Origin: Methanobacteriota archaeon
GTDB taxonomy: Archaea > Thermoplasmatota > DTKX01 > GCA-020343715
Assembly (NCBI GenBank): GCA_030594725.1
Contig: JAUVEQ010000073.1
Span: 1 to 9,678 of the forward strand
DNA length: 9,678 bases
Direction: 5' to 3'
Shown: in pieces, positions 1-9,045 of the stretch
How the letters are laid out: every line of letters starts with the position of its first letter
Position numbering within the stretch: position 1 is the stretch's first letter
The notes under the pieces: model-generated
The model's input: the letters and a program-made list of their open reading frames with translations, nothing else
Databases searched by the model: none
What the model was told of the DNA's origin: nothing
Translations under genes and position numbers: made by a program

Positions 1-36
1 ATGGAGGTGGGTGGATGAAGGTGGGTGGATGGAGGT
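1..36. repeat. 14-nt tandem repeat at the left window edge
   Basis: The unit AGGTGGGTGGATG(A/G) occurs at 5-18 and 19-32. A partial copy starts at 33-36, and positions 1-4 match the end of a preceding unit. The period of 14 is not a multiple of three, so it is unlikely to be a repeat inside a coding sequence. It may continue to the left of the window. No gene is seen between it and the uppS promoter. Confidence 0.6.
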
Positions 37-117
37 CCGATGCGGTGATATGACCGAGAGGGAAACCCGTGAACGCCCCGCCATCCAGAGGACCCTGGCA
101 GCTCCTCCCGCGCCTGC

Positions 118-132
118 GATAACTGTATATAT
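118..132 (+). promoter_or_regulatory. BRE + TATA promoter of uppS
   Basis: GATAAC at 118-123 fits the archaeal BRE pattern RNWAAY at all six positions and is followed directly by TGTATATAT at 124-132. Archaeal transcription starts about 25 nt downstream of the TATA centre, which puts the start near 154-157. That gives a leader of only some 6-9 nt for the GTG at 163, or about 33 nt for the GTG at 190. This is seen by eye only and not mapped. Confidence 0.6.
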
Positions 133-162
133 GGCCTGTCAGGTACGTGACGGTCAAGAGGT

Positions 163-948
163 GTGCCCACGTCCGATATCAGGAAGGCAGTGTCAGACAC
201 GGTCTACCGGACCTACGAGCACAAGTTGCTCAAGGACGTCCAGCAAGGCCCCGTGCCAGGTCACGTCGCCATCATCATGGACGGGAACCGCAGGTTCGCG
301 GACAGCTTCGGTCTGGGCGCCTCGGACGGCCACGAGATGGGCAGGGACAAGCTGGAGGAGCTTCTCGACTGGTGCGTGGAGGTGGGCGTCAGGGTGCTCA
401 CGGTGTACGCCTTCTCCACCGAGAACCTGAGCCGGGACCCCGCGGAGGTCGACGAGCTGATGAGCCTGTTCGCCAAGAACTTCCGCAGGGCCGGGGATGA
501 TGAACGGGTCCACGAGCACCGGATACGCATCCGGGCCATTGGAAACCTGGAGCTCCTGCCCCAGGAGGTCCAGGAGGCCATCCGGTACGCCGAGGACCGG
601 ACCGCCGAATACACCGATTACAGCTTCAACCTGGCGGTGGCCTACGGGGGTCGGGAGGAGATCTTGAACGCCATCCGCCTCCTTGCCAAGGACGCCGTGG
701 ACACCAAGATCGCCGTGGATGACATCGACGAGGACATGTTCTCGAAGTACCTCTACACGTCGGACATCCCCGACCCTGACCTGATATTGCGGACCTCGGG
801 CGAGGAGCGCATATCCAACTTCCTGCTCTGGCAGCTGGCATACTCGGAGCTGTACTTCACCGACGTCTACTGGCCCGGCTTCCGCAAGGTGGACTTCCTG
901 CGGTCCATCAGGGCGTACCAGCTCCGCAAGCGACGCTACGGCAAGTGA
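163..948 (+). CDS. uppS: Cis-prenyltransferase (undecaprenyl/dolichyl diphosphate synthase family)
   Basis: This enzyme adds isopentenyl diphosphate units in cis to an allylic diphosphate, making the long polyprenyl diphosphate that becomes the membrane lipid carrier for glycan assembly; in archaea this is mainly dolichyl phosphate for N-glycosylation. The 261-residue product has the family motifs in order: HVAIIMDGNRR at 34-44 with catalytic Asp40, AFSTEN at 83-88, YGGREEI at 161-167, and RTSGE at 210-214 followed by Arg216 and Ser218, which bind the diphosphate. MDGNRR instead of bacterial MDGNGR is typical of archaeal members. There is no membrane segment, as expected for a cytosolic enzyme. 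The start is uncertain: GTG 163 sits just after the predicted transcription start, while GTG 190 has AGGAAGG at 181-187 only 2 nt upstream and gives 252 residues. Both keep the whole domain. The gene is convergent with the ABC permease gene, with 28 nt between them. Confidence 0.95.
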   Translation: MPTSDIRKAVSDTVYRTYEHKLLKDVQQGPVPGHVAIIMDGNRRFADSFGLGASDGHEMGRDKLEELLDWCVEVGVRVLTVYAFSTENLSRDPAEVDELMSLFAKNFRRAGDDERVHEHRIRIRAIGNLELLPQEVQEAIRYAEDRTAEYTDYSFNLAVAYGGREEILNAIRLLAKDAVDTKIAVDDIDEDMFSKYLYTSDIPDPDLILRTSGEERISNFLLWQLAYSELYFTDVYWPGFRKVDFLRSIRAYQLRKRRYGK

Positions 949-976
949 GCCCTCCCCCCGGCCTGGCGAAGGATGA

Positions 977-2476
977 TCAACCGATCTCCAATCTGCGCAA
1001 CGACCTGCCCCCCGCGATGATGCCCATCCTCATGATGCCCCAGCCGACAAGCACGACCACCAGGGCCGCGAGCACCCCGATGAAGGGCTCTATGAATGCG
1101 ATCAACACGACCGGTATCAGCATGAACCCCTCCAGGAAGAGGCAGGCGAACATCAGGTAGAACGCCAGCACGATGTCCGGGGGGGCGTTCGAGTGGCGGT
1201 CCAGGTTGGCATACGAGGCCCCCGCCCAGGCTCCCACGCCCAGGAAGGCCATGTATATCGCCGCGGCGCTCAGCACCCCGACGGCCATGGCCTCCCAGCC
1301 CATTCCCGCCACGAACGGCAGGGCGAACCCGGCCGCCACGGCGCTGAGCGGCATGAAGGCCAGCAATGGACGGACCTTGACCCCGATGTAACGCTTCGAG
1401 GTCACCGGCACGGCCCTCATCACCCAGAACGCGGGCCCTTCCCTCGTCACGCCATCGACCAGGGGCATCGTGGCCTGGAAGTAGCATATGGCGTAGATGC
1501 CAAGGCCCACCATGAGGGGCGTCACCAGCGCCCTGTAGTAGTCCTCGAGGTCGCTCTCCATCATGATCCGACCGAGCTGTACGTTCACCACCACGAGGCC
1601 GATCACCAAGGCCACGTTGAGGCCCGCCATGGAGAGCCGCTGTCGGGGAGGGAAGCTGAGGCTCATCTCCCGACGGAACAGCGCCCGGGAGATGGGGTCG
1701 CTCCTCGGCAACAGGGCGGAGAAGGCGGGTGGGAGACCGCGATGAGTGCCCGAGGGCCTGTACCTCTGGCCCTCTGTCGAGGACCAGGCGGGGGCCAGCA
1801 CAGGTGGCCCGAGGTACGTCACCACAACGCACGCCACCAGCAGGACCACGCCCAGGGCCAGCATCCACTCCATGGGAGCATCGAACATGAGGGCCGAGGT
1901 GAAGGCCACCTCCAGGGCGATGAGCCCGCCCAGGACGACCTTGTGACGGCCCTCCTTGATGCCCATCCCGCTGAGGAGCAGGGGAAGGGGCAGCGCGGAG
2001 GCCGCGAGGCCGGCGAGCACTATCAGGGGGCCCGCCTGCTGGGGAAGGTTCGGTTTGTCGGGGGCCGCCATCAGCACCAGGGCGAAGGTTCCCATGACGA
2101 CGGCTAGGAGACCCATCTGGAACACGATGGTACGCAGGAGCAGGCCCGCCCTGACGCGCCCCTCGCCAATGGGGGCTGTCAGTGTGGACCAGAGGGCCCG
2201 GTCCTTGAGCACCGCCCGCTGCACGTCCACGAGGCCGCGAACGAAGAGGAGCACGAAGGCAACGGTCGCCAGCGCCCCCGCGGTGAGGGTCTGCTGGAGG
2301 TCAGCGGCCCCATCCTCCGTGGTGGCCATCATTGCCACTTGGATCAGGAACGCAAGTGAGAACACGACCATGATTATGAAGATGACGAGCATGACAACGT
2401 GCTTCCGATACGTCGCCACGAACCTGCGCACCGCCAGGGTGGCGGCGAGGTTGTAGATGTGGAAGGTCGCACCCAT
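977..2476 (-). CDS. ABC-2-type transporter permease, 12 predicted TM segments
   Basis: The 499-residue product is very hydrophobic, with about twelve membrane segments, near residues 27-50, 65-82, 115-137, 148-170, 179-198, 203-224, 285-301, 317-335, 370-391, 394-420, 435-460 and 463-488. It is the membrane partner of the ATPase encoded immediately upstream. A central hydrophilic stretch (about 228-284) separates two six-helix halves. Each half has an amphipathic segment of the kind found in ABC-2 permeases, aromatic residue then Pro then basic residues: LWSTLTAPIGEGR at 95-107 and FWVMRAVPVTSKR at 350-362. This suggests two fused half-permeases. The ATG at 2476 lies 15 nt after the ATPase stop. 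A strong Shine-Dalgarno sequence, GGAGGGGG (2492-2485), overlaps the last base of that stop codon, so the genes are surely cotranscribed and probably translationally linked. The substrate cannot be told from the sequence; export is usual for this type. Confidence 0.85.
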   Translation of the reverse strand: MGATFHIYNLAATLAVRRFVATYRKHVVMLVIFIIMVVFSLAFLIQVAMMATTEDGAADLQQTLTAGALATVAFVLLFVRGLVDVQRAVLKDRALWSTLTAPIGEGRVRAGLLLRTIVFQMGLLAVVMGTFALVLMAAPDKPNLPQQAGPLIVLAGLAASALPLPLLLSGMGIKEGRHKVVLGGLIALEVAFTSALMFDAPMEWMLALGVVLLVACVVVTYLGPPVLAPAWSSTEGQRYRPSGTHRGLPPAFSALLPRSDPISRALFRREMSLSFPPRQRLSMAGLNVALVIGLVVVNVQLGRIMMESDLEDYYRALVTPLMVGLGIYAICYFQATMPLVDGVTREGPAFWVMRAVPVTSKRYIGVKVRPLLAFMPLSAVAAGFALPFVAGMGWEAMAVGVLSAAAIYMAFLGVGAWAGASYANLDRHSNAPPDIVLAFYLMFACLFLEGFMLIPVVLIAFIEPFIGVLAALVVVLVGWGIMRMGIIAGGRSLRRLEIG

Positions 2477-2491
2477 CCTCCACGCCCCCTC

Positions 2492-3208
2492 CTACCAGCC
2501 CTCGACCACGCGCACGAAGGTCTCCTCCAGGTCCTCGGCCCCCGTGGCGACCCGCAGCTCGGTCAGCGTCCCGGTGGCCAGGATGGAGCCGTTGTGCATG
2601 ATGGCCAGGCGGTCCGACACCTCGGCCGCGAAGGAGGTCACGTGGGTGCAGACCAGCACCGCGGCGTCCCCCGCGAGCTCCCGGACCCATTCCTTGAGCT
2701 TGCGTACGAACCTGGGGTCCAACCCGGTCCCGGGCTCGTCGAGGATGAGGGCGGCGGGGTCGTGGATGGTCGCGCCCGCCAGGGCGGCCCGCTGCACCAT
2801 TCCCTTGGAGTAGGTTCCCATCTCCTGGTCTATGTTGCGCTCCAGCTCGACCCTTGCCACCTGCTCGTCGATCCTCTCCTCCAGCCGCTCGCCGAGGATG
2901 CCGTACAGGGGACCCAGGAACTCCAGGTACTCCCGCAGGGTCAGCCGGTCGTACATCGTGACGGTCTCGGGCAGGTATCCCAGCGCAGCCTTGGCGGGGA
3001 TGGGATCGGTCTGCACGTCATGCCCGGCGACCCAGGCCCTGCCGTTGTCCGGCCGTGCCAGCCCCACGAGCATCCGCACCGTCGTGGACTTGCCGGCCCC
3101 GTTGGAGCCCAGGAGGCCCAGCACCTCCCCCTTCTCCACCGTGAGGCTCACGTCGTCAACGGCCAGGGTCTTGCCGTAGCTCTTGTAGAGATGGGTTGCC
3201 TGGAGCAC
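2492..3208 (-). CDS. ABC transporter ATP-binding protein
   Basis: This is the nucleotide-binding subunit powering the permease that follows it. Starting at GTG 3208 it has 238 residues, the normal size for the family. Walker A is GSNGAGKST at 34-42, the Q-loop region reads YLPE at 78-81 with Glu in place of Gln, as is common in ABC-2-type exporters, the signature is YSKGM at 133-137 in place of LSGGQ, Walker B is LILDEP at 154-159, the D-loop is GLD at 162-164, and the switch His is His189 in CTH. The reading frame stays open upstream to 3364, but that would overlap nob1. GTG 3208 is preferred because the protein then begins MLQATHLYKSYG as family members do, and because it lies 26 nt from the centre of a TATA box at 3231-3237, giving a leaderless mRNA. 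There is no Shine-Dalgarno sequence. The ligand is unknown. Confidence 0.93.
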   Translation of the reverse strand: MLQATHLYKSYGKTLAVDDVSLTVEKGEVLGLLGSNGAGKSTTVRMLVGLARPDNGRAWVAGHDVQTDPIPAKAALGYLPETVTMYDRLTLREYLEFLGPLYGILGERLEERIDEQVARVELERNIDQEMGTYSKGMVQRAALAGATIHDPAALILDEPGTGLDPRFVRKLKEWVRELAGDAAVLVCTHVTSFAAEVSDRLAIMHNGSILATGTLTELRVATGAEDLEETFVRVVEGW

Positions 3209-3230
3209 GTTGCCGTCTACAGATGGTTGG

Positions 3231-3242
3231 GTATAAATTGAT
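3231..3242 (-). promoter_or_regulatory. BRE/TATA promoter of the ABC transporter operon
   Basis: On the minus strand TTTATAC (3237-3231) is preceded by ATCAAT (3242-3237), which matches the BRE pattern RNWAAY at five of six positions. The TATA centre at 3234 is 26 nt from the GTG at 3208, so transcription should begin at the start codon itself. The box lies in the 47-nt gap after the nob1 stop, so the transporter operon can be transcribed independently of nob1. Confidence 0.65.
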
Positions 3243-3248
3243 ACCGCC

Positions 3249-3259
3249 GTGAGTCTCAC
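3249..3259. promoter_or_regulatory. Perfect 11-nt palindrome, possible operator
   Basis: GTGAGTCTCAC is a perfect 5-bp inverted repeat around a single base. It overlaps the nob1 stop codon (3258-3256) and lies just upstream of the BRE/TATA of the ABC transporter operon, where archaeal activators often bind. A five-base half-site is short enough to arise by chance, so the regulatory role is a guess. Confidence 0.25.
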
Positions 3260-3735
3260 CGTCGCGGCGTGGACCGCAGGGGCCGACCGCAGACTGGACA
3301 CTCCGCCCCCCCTCCCACGTCCTCCTCGAAGGTCCTGCCGCAGCCGGTGCAGCGGGTCTGCCAATCCCAGACCTCCTTGATCCCCCTCTCCTTGAAGGGG
3401 CGTGCCTCTATGCCCAGCCTGGCCGCCACGTTCTGGAGGGAGTAGTCATCCGTCACGCAGGGCAGTCCCAGCTCGAGGGAGAGGGCGAGCACGTCCACGT
3501 CGGTCCCGGAGAGACGGTCCTCCTCGCCCATCGTCCGGGCCTGGGCCGTCACCAGCTCCCGCGCGGCCTCCCCGGGCGCCTTGACGGCGAGGCCGGCATC
3601 GACCATCGTCCGCATCCTCCGGCCGGCCCGTCCCTTGGAGATCTCCTCCACAACGGAGGGGGGTACGACGAACTCGTCCGGGGGCACGGGCTCGAAGCCC
3701 TCGAGGATGGCGGAGGCGTCTAGAACGGCGCGCAC
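3256..3735 (-). CDS. nob1: Ribosome assembly endonuclease Nob1 (PIN domain + zinc ribbon)
   Basis: Nob1 is the cytosolic endonuclease that cuts the 3' end of pre-16S rRNA during small-subunit maturation. From GTG 3735 it has 159 residues, typical of archaeal Nob1. An N-terminal PIN domain (about 1-110) carries the metal-binding acidic residues: Asp6 in VLDAS, Glu30/Glu31 in VVEEI, Asp79 and Asp81 in TDVDVLAL, and Asp96/Asp97 in VTDDYS. The LQNVAARLGI and GIKEVW segments are characteristic of Nob1. The C-terminal zinc ribbon has two CxxC pairs, Cys129/Cys132 and Cys146/Cys149. The frame is open up to 3894, but the extra residues read through AT-rich promoter-like DNA and are not Nob1-like. GTG 3735 gives MRAVLDAS and sits 25 nt from a TATA-like element, so a leaderless mRNA is likely. 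It precedes the ABC operon but need not share its job. Confidence 0.93.
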   Translation of the reverse strand: MRAVLDASAILEGFEPVPPDEFVVPPSVVEEISKGRAGRRMRTMVDAGLAVKAPGEAARELVTAQARTMGEEDRLSGTDVDVLALSLELGLPCVTDDYSLQNVAARLGIEARPFKERGIKEVWDWQTRCTGCGRTFEEDVGGGAECPVCGRPLRSTPRR

Positions 3736-3755
3736 GGGGAGGTGATAGCGGGGGG

Positions 3756-3765
3756 GTATGATATG
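3756..3765 (-). promoter_or_regulatory. TATA-like promoter element of nob1
   Basis: Minus-strand CATATCATAC (3765-3756) has its centre about 25 nt from the GTG at 3735, the spacing expected for a leaderless archaeal transcript. The upstream GTAAGG is a partial BRE match. The box is weaker than that of the ABC operon. A better BRE/TATA further upstream (3872-3886) may serve nob1 instead or as well. Confidence 0.45.
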
Positions 3766-3785
3766 CCTTACGGACCCCTTTCTTC

Positions 3786-3848
3786 GCCCCACGGGGCCCC
3801 CGTCGGCTTGACATGCCGAAAATAGGGGTGTCCAGACCCCCCCTGGAC
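3786..3848. repeat. Cluster of inverted repeats in the nob1-gyrB intergenic region
   Basis: Four short inverted repeats lie in 63 nt: GCCC/GGGC (up to GCCCC/GGGGC, 3786-3797), TCGGC/GCCGA around 7 nt (3803-3819), GGGGT/ACCCC around 6 nt (3825-3840), and GTCCAG/CTGGAC around 7 nt (3830-3848). The last two share bases and exclude each other. They could fold in RNA, as a structured leader of nob1 or a small RNA, or act as protein-binding sites between the divergent genes. No tRNA or known riboswitch pattern was recognised. Confidence 0.4.
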
Positions 3849-3871
3849 CGAAGGTTCTTTTAAGCTGTTCG

Positions 3872-3886
3872 TTTATATAGTTTTTC
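3872..3886 (-). promoter_or_regulatory. BRE/TATA element between nob1 and gyrB
   Basis: The AT-rich core TTTATATAG (3872-3880) reads CTATATAAA on the minus strand, where it is preceded by the purine-rich CGAAAAA (3886-3880), a good BRE. That asymmetry favours minus-strand transcription starting near 3849, at the edge of the GTCCAG/CTGGAC repeat. Read in the + direction it would start near 3902 and give gyrB a leader of about 77 nt, with no obvious BRE. The direction is an inference and both uses are possible. Confidence 0.5.
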
Positions 3887-3978
3887 GTCCCCAAGGAGGA
3901 GCGCGTAGACCCGACTCGGTGATCTATTCTTAACCTCTACCGTGCAGCGGACGAAAGACAGGAAGGGATGGGTTTTCC

Positions 3979-5874
3979 ATGCAGGATGAGACCTACACCG
4001 CAGAAAGCATCCAGGTGCTCGAGGGCCTCGAAGCGGTGCGCAAGCGGCCGGCGATGTACATCGGATCCACCGACGAGCACGGGCTGCATCATCTCCTCAA
4101 CGAGGTCGTCGACAACAGCATCGACGAGGCGATGGTCGGGTACTGCCAACACATCGACGTCTTCATCCGCGAGGACGGCTCCCTCACCGTTGCCGACGAC
4201 GGGCGGGGCATACCTACAGAGATCCACAGCGGAACGCTGATGACCGGGGTGGAGCTGGTGCTCACCAAGCTCCACGCTGGGGGCAAGTTCGACAGCAAGT
4301 CGTACAAGGTCTCCGGTGGCCTCCACGGCGTGGGCGTGTCCGTGGTCAACGCCCTCTCCGAGTGGCTCGAGGTCAGGGTCTTCCGTGACGGCACCGAGTA
4401 CTACCAGCGCTTCGAACGCGGTCATGCCGCCAGCGCATTGGAGGAGGTGGCGAAGGCCGAGGGCACGGGCACCATCATCTCCTTCAAGCCGGACCCGGAG
4501 ATCTTCACGAACACCGTGTTCGACATGGAGACCATCGCCGCCCGCCTGCGGGAGCTGGCATTCCTTGTGAAGGGCGTGCACATCAACGTCTCCGACGACC
4601 GCACGGGGGCCGAGGAGAACTTCCACTACGAGGGCGGCATCGTAAGCTTCGTCGAGTACATCAACCGGAACAAGAACCCCATCCACAGGCCCCCGATCTA
4701 CATCTCCGGGAAGGGGGAGGGTGCCGAGGTGGAGGTCGCCATCCAATACACCGACGGGTACTCCGAGAGCGTGTACGCCTACGCCAACAACATCCACACC
4801 ATGGAGGGCGGGACCCACCTGTCGGGCTTCCGGGCGGCCATGACCCGCACCATCAACGACTACGCCAAGAACATGAAGGGGGCCAAGGAGAGCGACAGCG
4901 CCATGTCCGGCGATGACGTCAGGGAGGGCATCACCGCCATCCTGTGCGTGCGCCTCTCCGATCCCCAGTTCGAGGGCCAGACCAAGACCAAGCTGGGCAA
5001 CTCGGAGATGAAGGGCACCGTGGAGTCCATCATCAACGACAAGCTGGGCGAGTACCTCCTGGAGCATCCCCATGAGGCCGAGACCATCATCGGAAAGGCC
5101 AAGATGGCCGCCAAGGCCCGGGAGGCGGCCCGGAAGGCCAGGGAGCTTACCCGCCGCAAGGGCTACCTGGAGTCCTCCACCCTGCCAGGAAAGCTGGCCG
5201 ATTGCTCCGACCGACGCCCCGAGATAACCGAGATCTACATCGTCGAGGGCGACTCGGCCGGGGGCTCTGCCAAGCAGGGCAGGGACCGACAGTTCCAGGC
5301 CATCCTGCCCCTGCGGGGCAAGATCATCAACGTGGAGAAGGCCCCCATTGACCGCATCCTCAAGAACAACGAGATCCAGGCCCTGATCACCGCCCTGGGC
5401 ACGTCCATCGCCGACGAGTTCGACCTGGAGAAGGCAAGGTACCACAAGATCATCATCATGACCGATGCCGATGTGGATGGCGCCCACATCCGGACGCTGC
5501 TGCTCACCTTCTTCTTCCGCTACATGAGGGAGCTCATCGAGGCGGGATACGTCTTCATAGCCCAGCCGCCCCTGTACAAGGTCTCCAAGGGCAAGACCGT
5601 CGCGTACGCCTACTCGGACATCGAGAAGGACCACATGGTGGAGGACATAGGCGGCAGGGTCAGCATCCAGCGCTACAAGGGCCTGGGAGAGATGAACGCC
5701 CACCAGCTGTGGGATACGACCATGGACCCGGCGACACGCACACTGCTGCGGGTGACCATCGAGGACGCCATGAGGGCGGACGAGCTGTTCACCCTCCTGA
5801 TGGGTGACCAGGTGGCACCGAGACGCGCCTTCATCCAGGAGCATGCGATGGAGGTCAAGAACCTCGACATCTAG
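3979..5874 (+). CDS. gyrB: DNA gyrase subunit B
   Basis: GyrB supplies the ATPase and the TOPRIM metal site of the A2B2 gyrase that introduces negative supercoils. The protein has 631 residues and lacks the roughly 170-residue insert of E. coli GyrB. The GHKL ATPase domain has Glu42 (general base), Asn46 and DDGRGIP at 73-79, followed by GGLHGVGVSVVNALS at 113-127. Arg136, the coumarin-contact position, is present. The transducer follows, then TOPRIM with EGDSAGG at 423-429 (Glu423) and DADVDG at 496-501 (Asp496, Asp498, Asp500). RYKGLGEMN lies near the C terminus. Residue numbers agree with E. coli through the ATPase domain, which supports ATG 3979. AGGAAGGG at 3960-3967 is a Shine-Dalgarno sequence at a long spacing of 11 nt. 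Euryarchaeal gyrases are known to derive from bacteria. gyrA follows after 13 nt. Confidence 0.98.
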   Translation: MQDETYTAESIQVLEGLEAVRKRPAMYIGSTDEHGLHHLLNEVVDNSIDEAMVGYCQHIDVFIREDGSLTVADDGRGIPTEIHSGTLMTGVELVLTKLHAGGKFDSKSYKVSGGLHGVGVSVVNALSEWLEVRVFRDGTEYYQRFERGHAASALEEVAKAEGTGTIISFKPDPEIFTNTVFDMETIAARLRELAFLVKGVHINVSDDRTGAEENFHYEGGIVSFVEYINRNKNPIHRPPIYISGKGEGAEVEVAIQYTDGYSESVYAYANNIHTMEGGTHLSGFRAAMTRTINDYAKNMKGAKESDSAMSGDDVREGITAILCVRLSDPQFEGQTKTKLGNSEMKGTVESIINDKLGEYLLEHPHEAETIIGKAKMAAKAREAARKARELTRRKGYLESSTLPGKLADCSDRRPEITEIYIVEGDSAGGSAKQGRDRQFQAILPLRGKIINVEKAPIDRILKNNEIQALITALGTSIADEFDLEKARYHKIIIMTDADVDGAHIRTLLLTFFFRYMRELIEAGYVFIAQPPLYKVSKGKTVAYAYSDIEKDHMVEDIGGRVSIQRYKGLGEMNAHQLWDTTMDPATRTLLRVTIEDAMRADELFTLLMGDQVAPRRAFIQEHAMEVKNLDI

Positions 5875-5887
5875 GGGGTGAGGAAGC

Positions 5888-8431
<2,544 letters not shown>

Positions 8432-8482
8432 CGGCGTCACCTTCATATGGCACGATGGTCTATCCCGAGCCGAGGCGCTGGC

Positions 8483-9010
8483 ATGATCTACGAGTTCGAG
8501 GGAAAGGTGCCGAGTATCGGCGAGGGTTCATGGGTCTTCGATGACGCCATGGTTATGGGTGACGTCACCCTCGGGGACAAGGTGTACGTGGGCTCCGGAG
8601 CACGCATCCGGGGAGACTACGGGACCATCGTGGTGGGGGACCGCACCTCCATCGAGGACAACGTCATCATCCACGCCCGTCCCGGGGAGCGCACCATCAT
8701 CGGGGAGCACGTGACCGTCGGCCACGGCGCCATCCTCCACAACTGCACCATCGAGGACGGTGCCGTCATCGGCATGGGCGCCATAGTGTCAGACTACGCC
8801 ACCGTGGGCGAGTGGGCGGTGGTGGCCGAGGGGGCCGTCGTGAAGAACAAGGGCGAGGTCCCCCCTGGACACATCGCCGTGGGCGTCCCCGCGAAGGTCA
8901 TCGGCGAGATCACACCGGAGTACAAGGAGACCTGGACGGGCTTCAAGGACATCTACGTCGACCTGGCCTCGAGGCGCTATCCCGAGAGTCTTAGGCACGC
9001 CAAAAATTAG
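8483..9010 (+). CDS. Gamma-class carbonic anhydrase-like hexapeptide-repeat protein
   Basis: This belongs to the left-handed beta-helix family of gamma carbonic anhydrases, YrdA/PaaY-like and 'ferripyochelin-binding' proteins, usually trimeric and zinc- or iron-dependent, interconverting CO2 and bicarbonate where active. From ATG 8483 it has 175 residues, the usual length, and begins MIYEFEGKVPSIGEG as relatives do. Hexapeptide repeats span about 10-140. The three metal-binding histidines are His64 (VIIH), His81 (VGHG) and His86 (ILH), with Arg43 and Asp45 in RGD. The acidic loop of the Methanosarcina Cam enzyme is absent, as in CamH-type proteins. Glu58 stands where most relatives have Gln (IQDN), so activity is uncertain. 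The frame is open from an ATG at 8447 (187 residues), but the first 12 residues are not family-like. It starts 51 nt after gyrA, which suggests readthrough from gyrBA; TTCATATG at 8442-8449 might be a separate TATA box. Confidence 0.88.
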   Translation: MIYEFEGKVPSIGEGSWVFDDAMVMGDVTLGDKVYVGSGARIRGDYGTIVVGDRTSIEDNVIIHARPGERTIIGEHVTVGHGAILHNCTIEDGAVIGMGAIVSDYATVGEWAVVAEGAVVKNKGEVPPGHIAVGVPAKVIGEITPEYKETWTGFKDIYVDLASRRYPESLRHAKN

Positions 9011-9030
9011 TACCTGTCGGGTAACCAGTG

Positions 9031-9045
9031 GGAAAATTACTTTAA
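9031..9045 (+). promoter_or_regulatory. Putative BRE/TATA promoter of the RAM-domain gene
   Basis: GGAAAA at 9031-9036 resembles a BRE and is followed by the AT-rich TTACTTTAA at 9037-9045. Transcription would start near 9067, leaving a leader of about 22 nt that contains the GGAAGG ribosome binding site. The TATA match is weak, so this is tentative. Confidence 0.4.

Noticed and set aside
949..976. Terminator between the convergent uppS and permease genes
   Set aside because: The 28-nt gap has no T-run on either strand and no convincing hairpin, so no terminator can be claimed.
2399..3241. A 280-codon plus-strand open frame opposite the ABC ATPase
   Set aside because: It lies antisense to an ATPase with all its motifs, has no recognisable domain, and is His/Gln/Gly/Pro-rich as expected for a shadow frame.
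3209..3364. N-terminal extension of the ABC ATPase to position 3364
   Set aside because: It would overlap most of the nob1 zinc ribbon region, cross a TATA box, and add an Arg/Gly-rich stretch unlike any ABC protein.
3736..3894. N-terminal extension of Nob1 to position 3894
   Set aside because: The additional 53 codons cover promoter-like AT-rich DNA and inverted repeats, and Nob1 proteins begin right at the VLDxS motif.
3892..3933. Strong Shine-Dalgarno-like CAAGGAGG followed by a possible tiny reading frame
   Set aside because: The nearest start, GTG at 3919, is about 19 nt away and is followed by a stop after four codons; no gene is supported.
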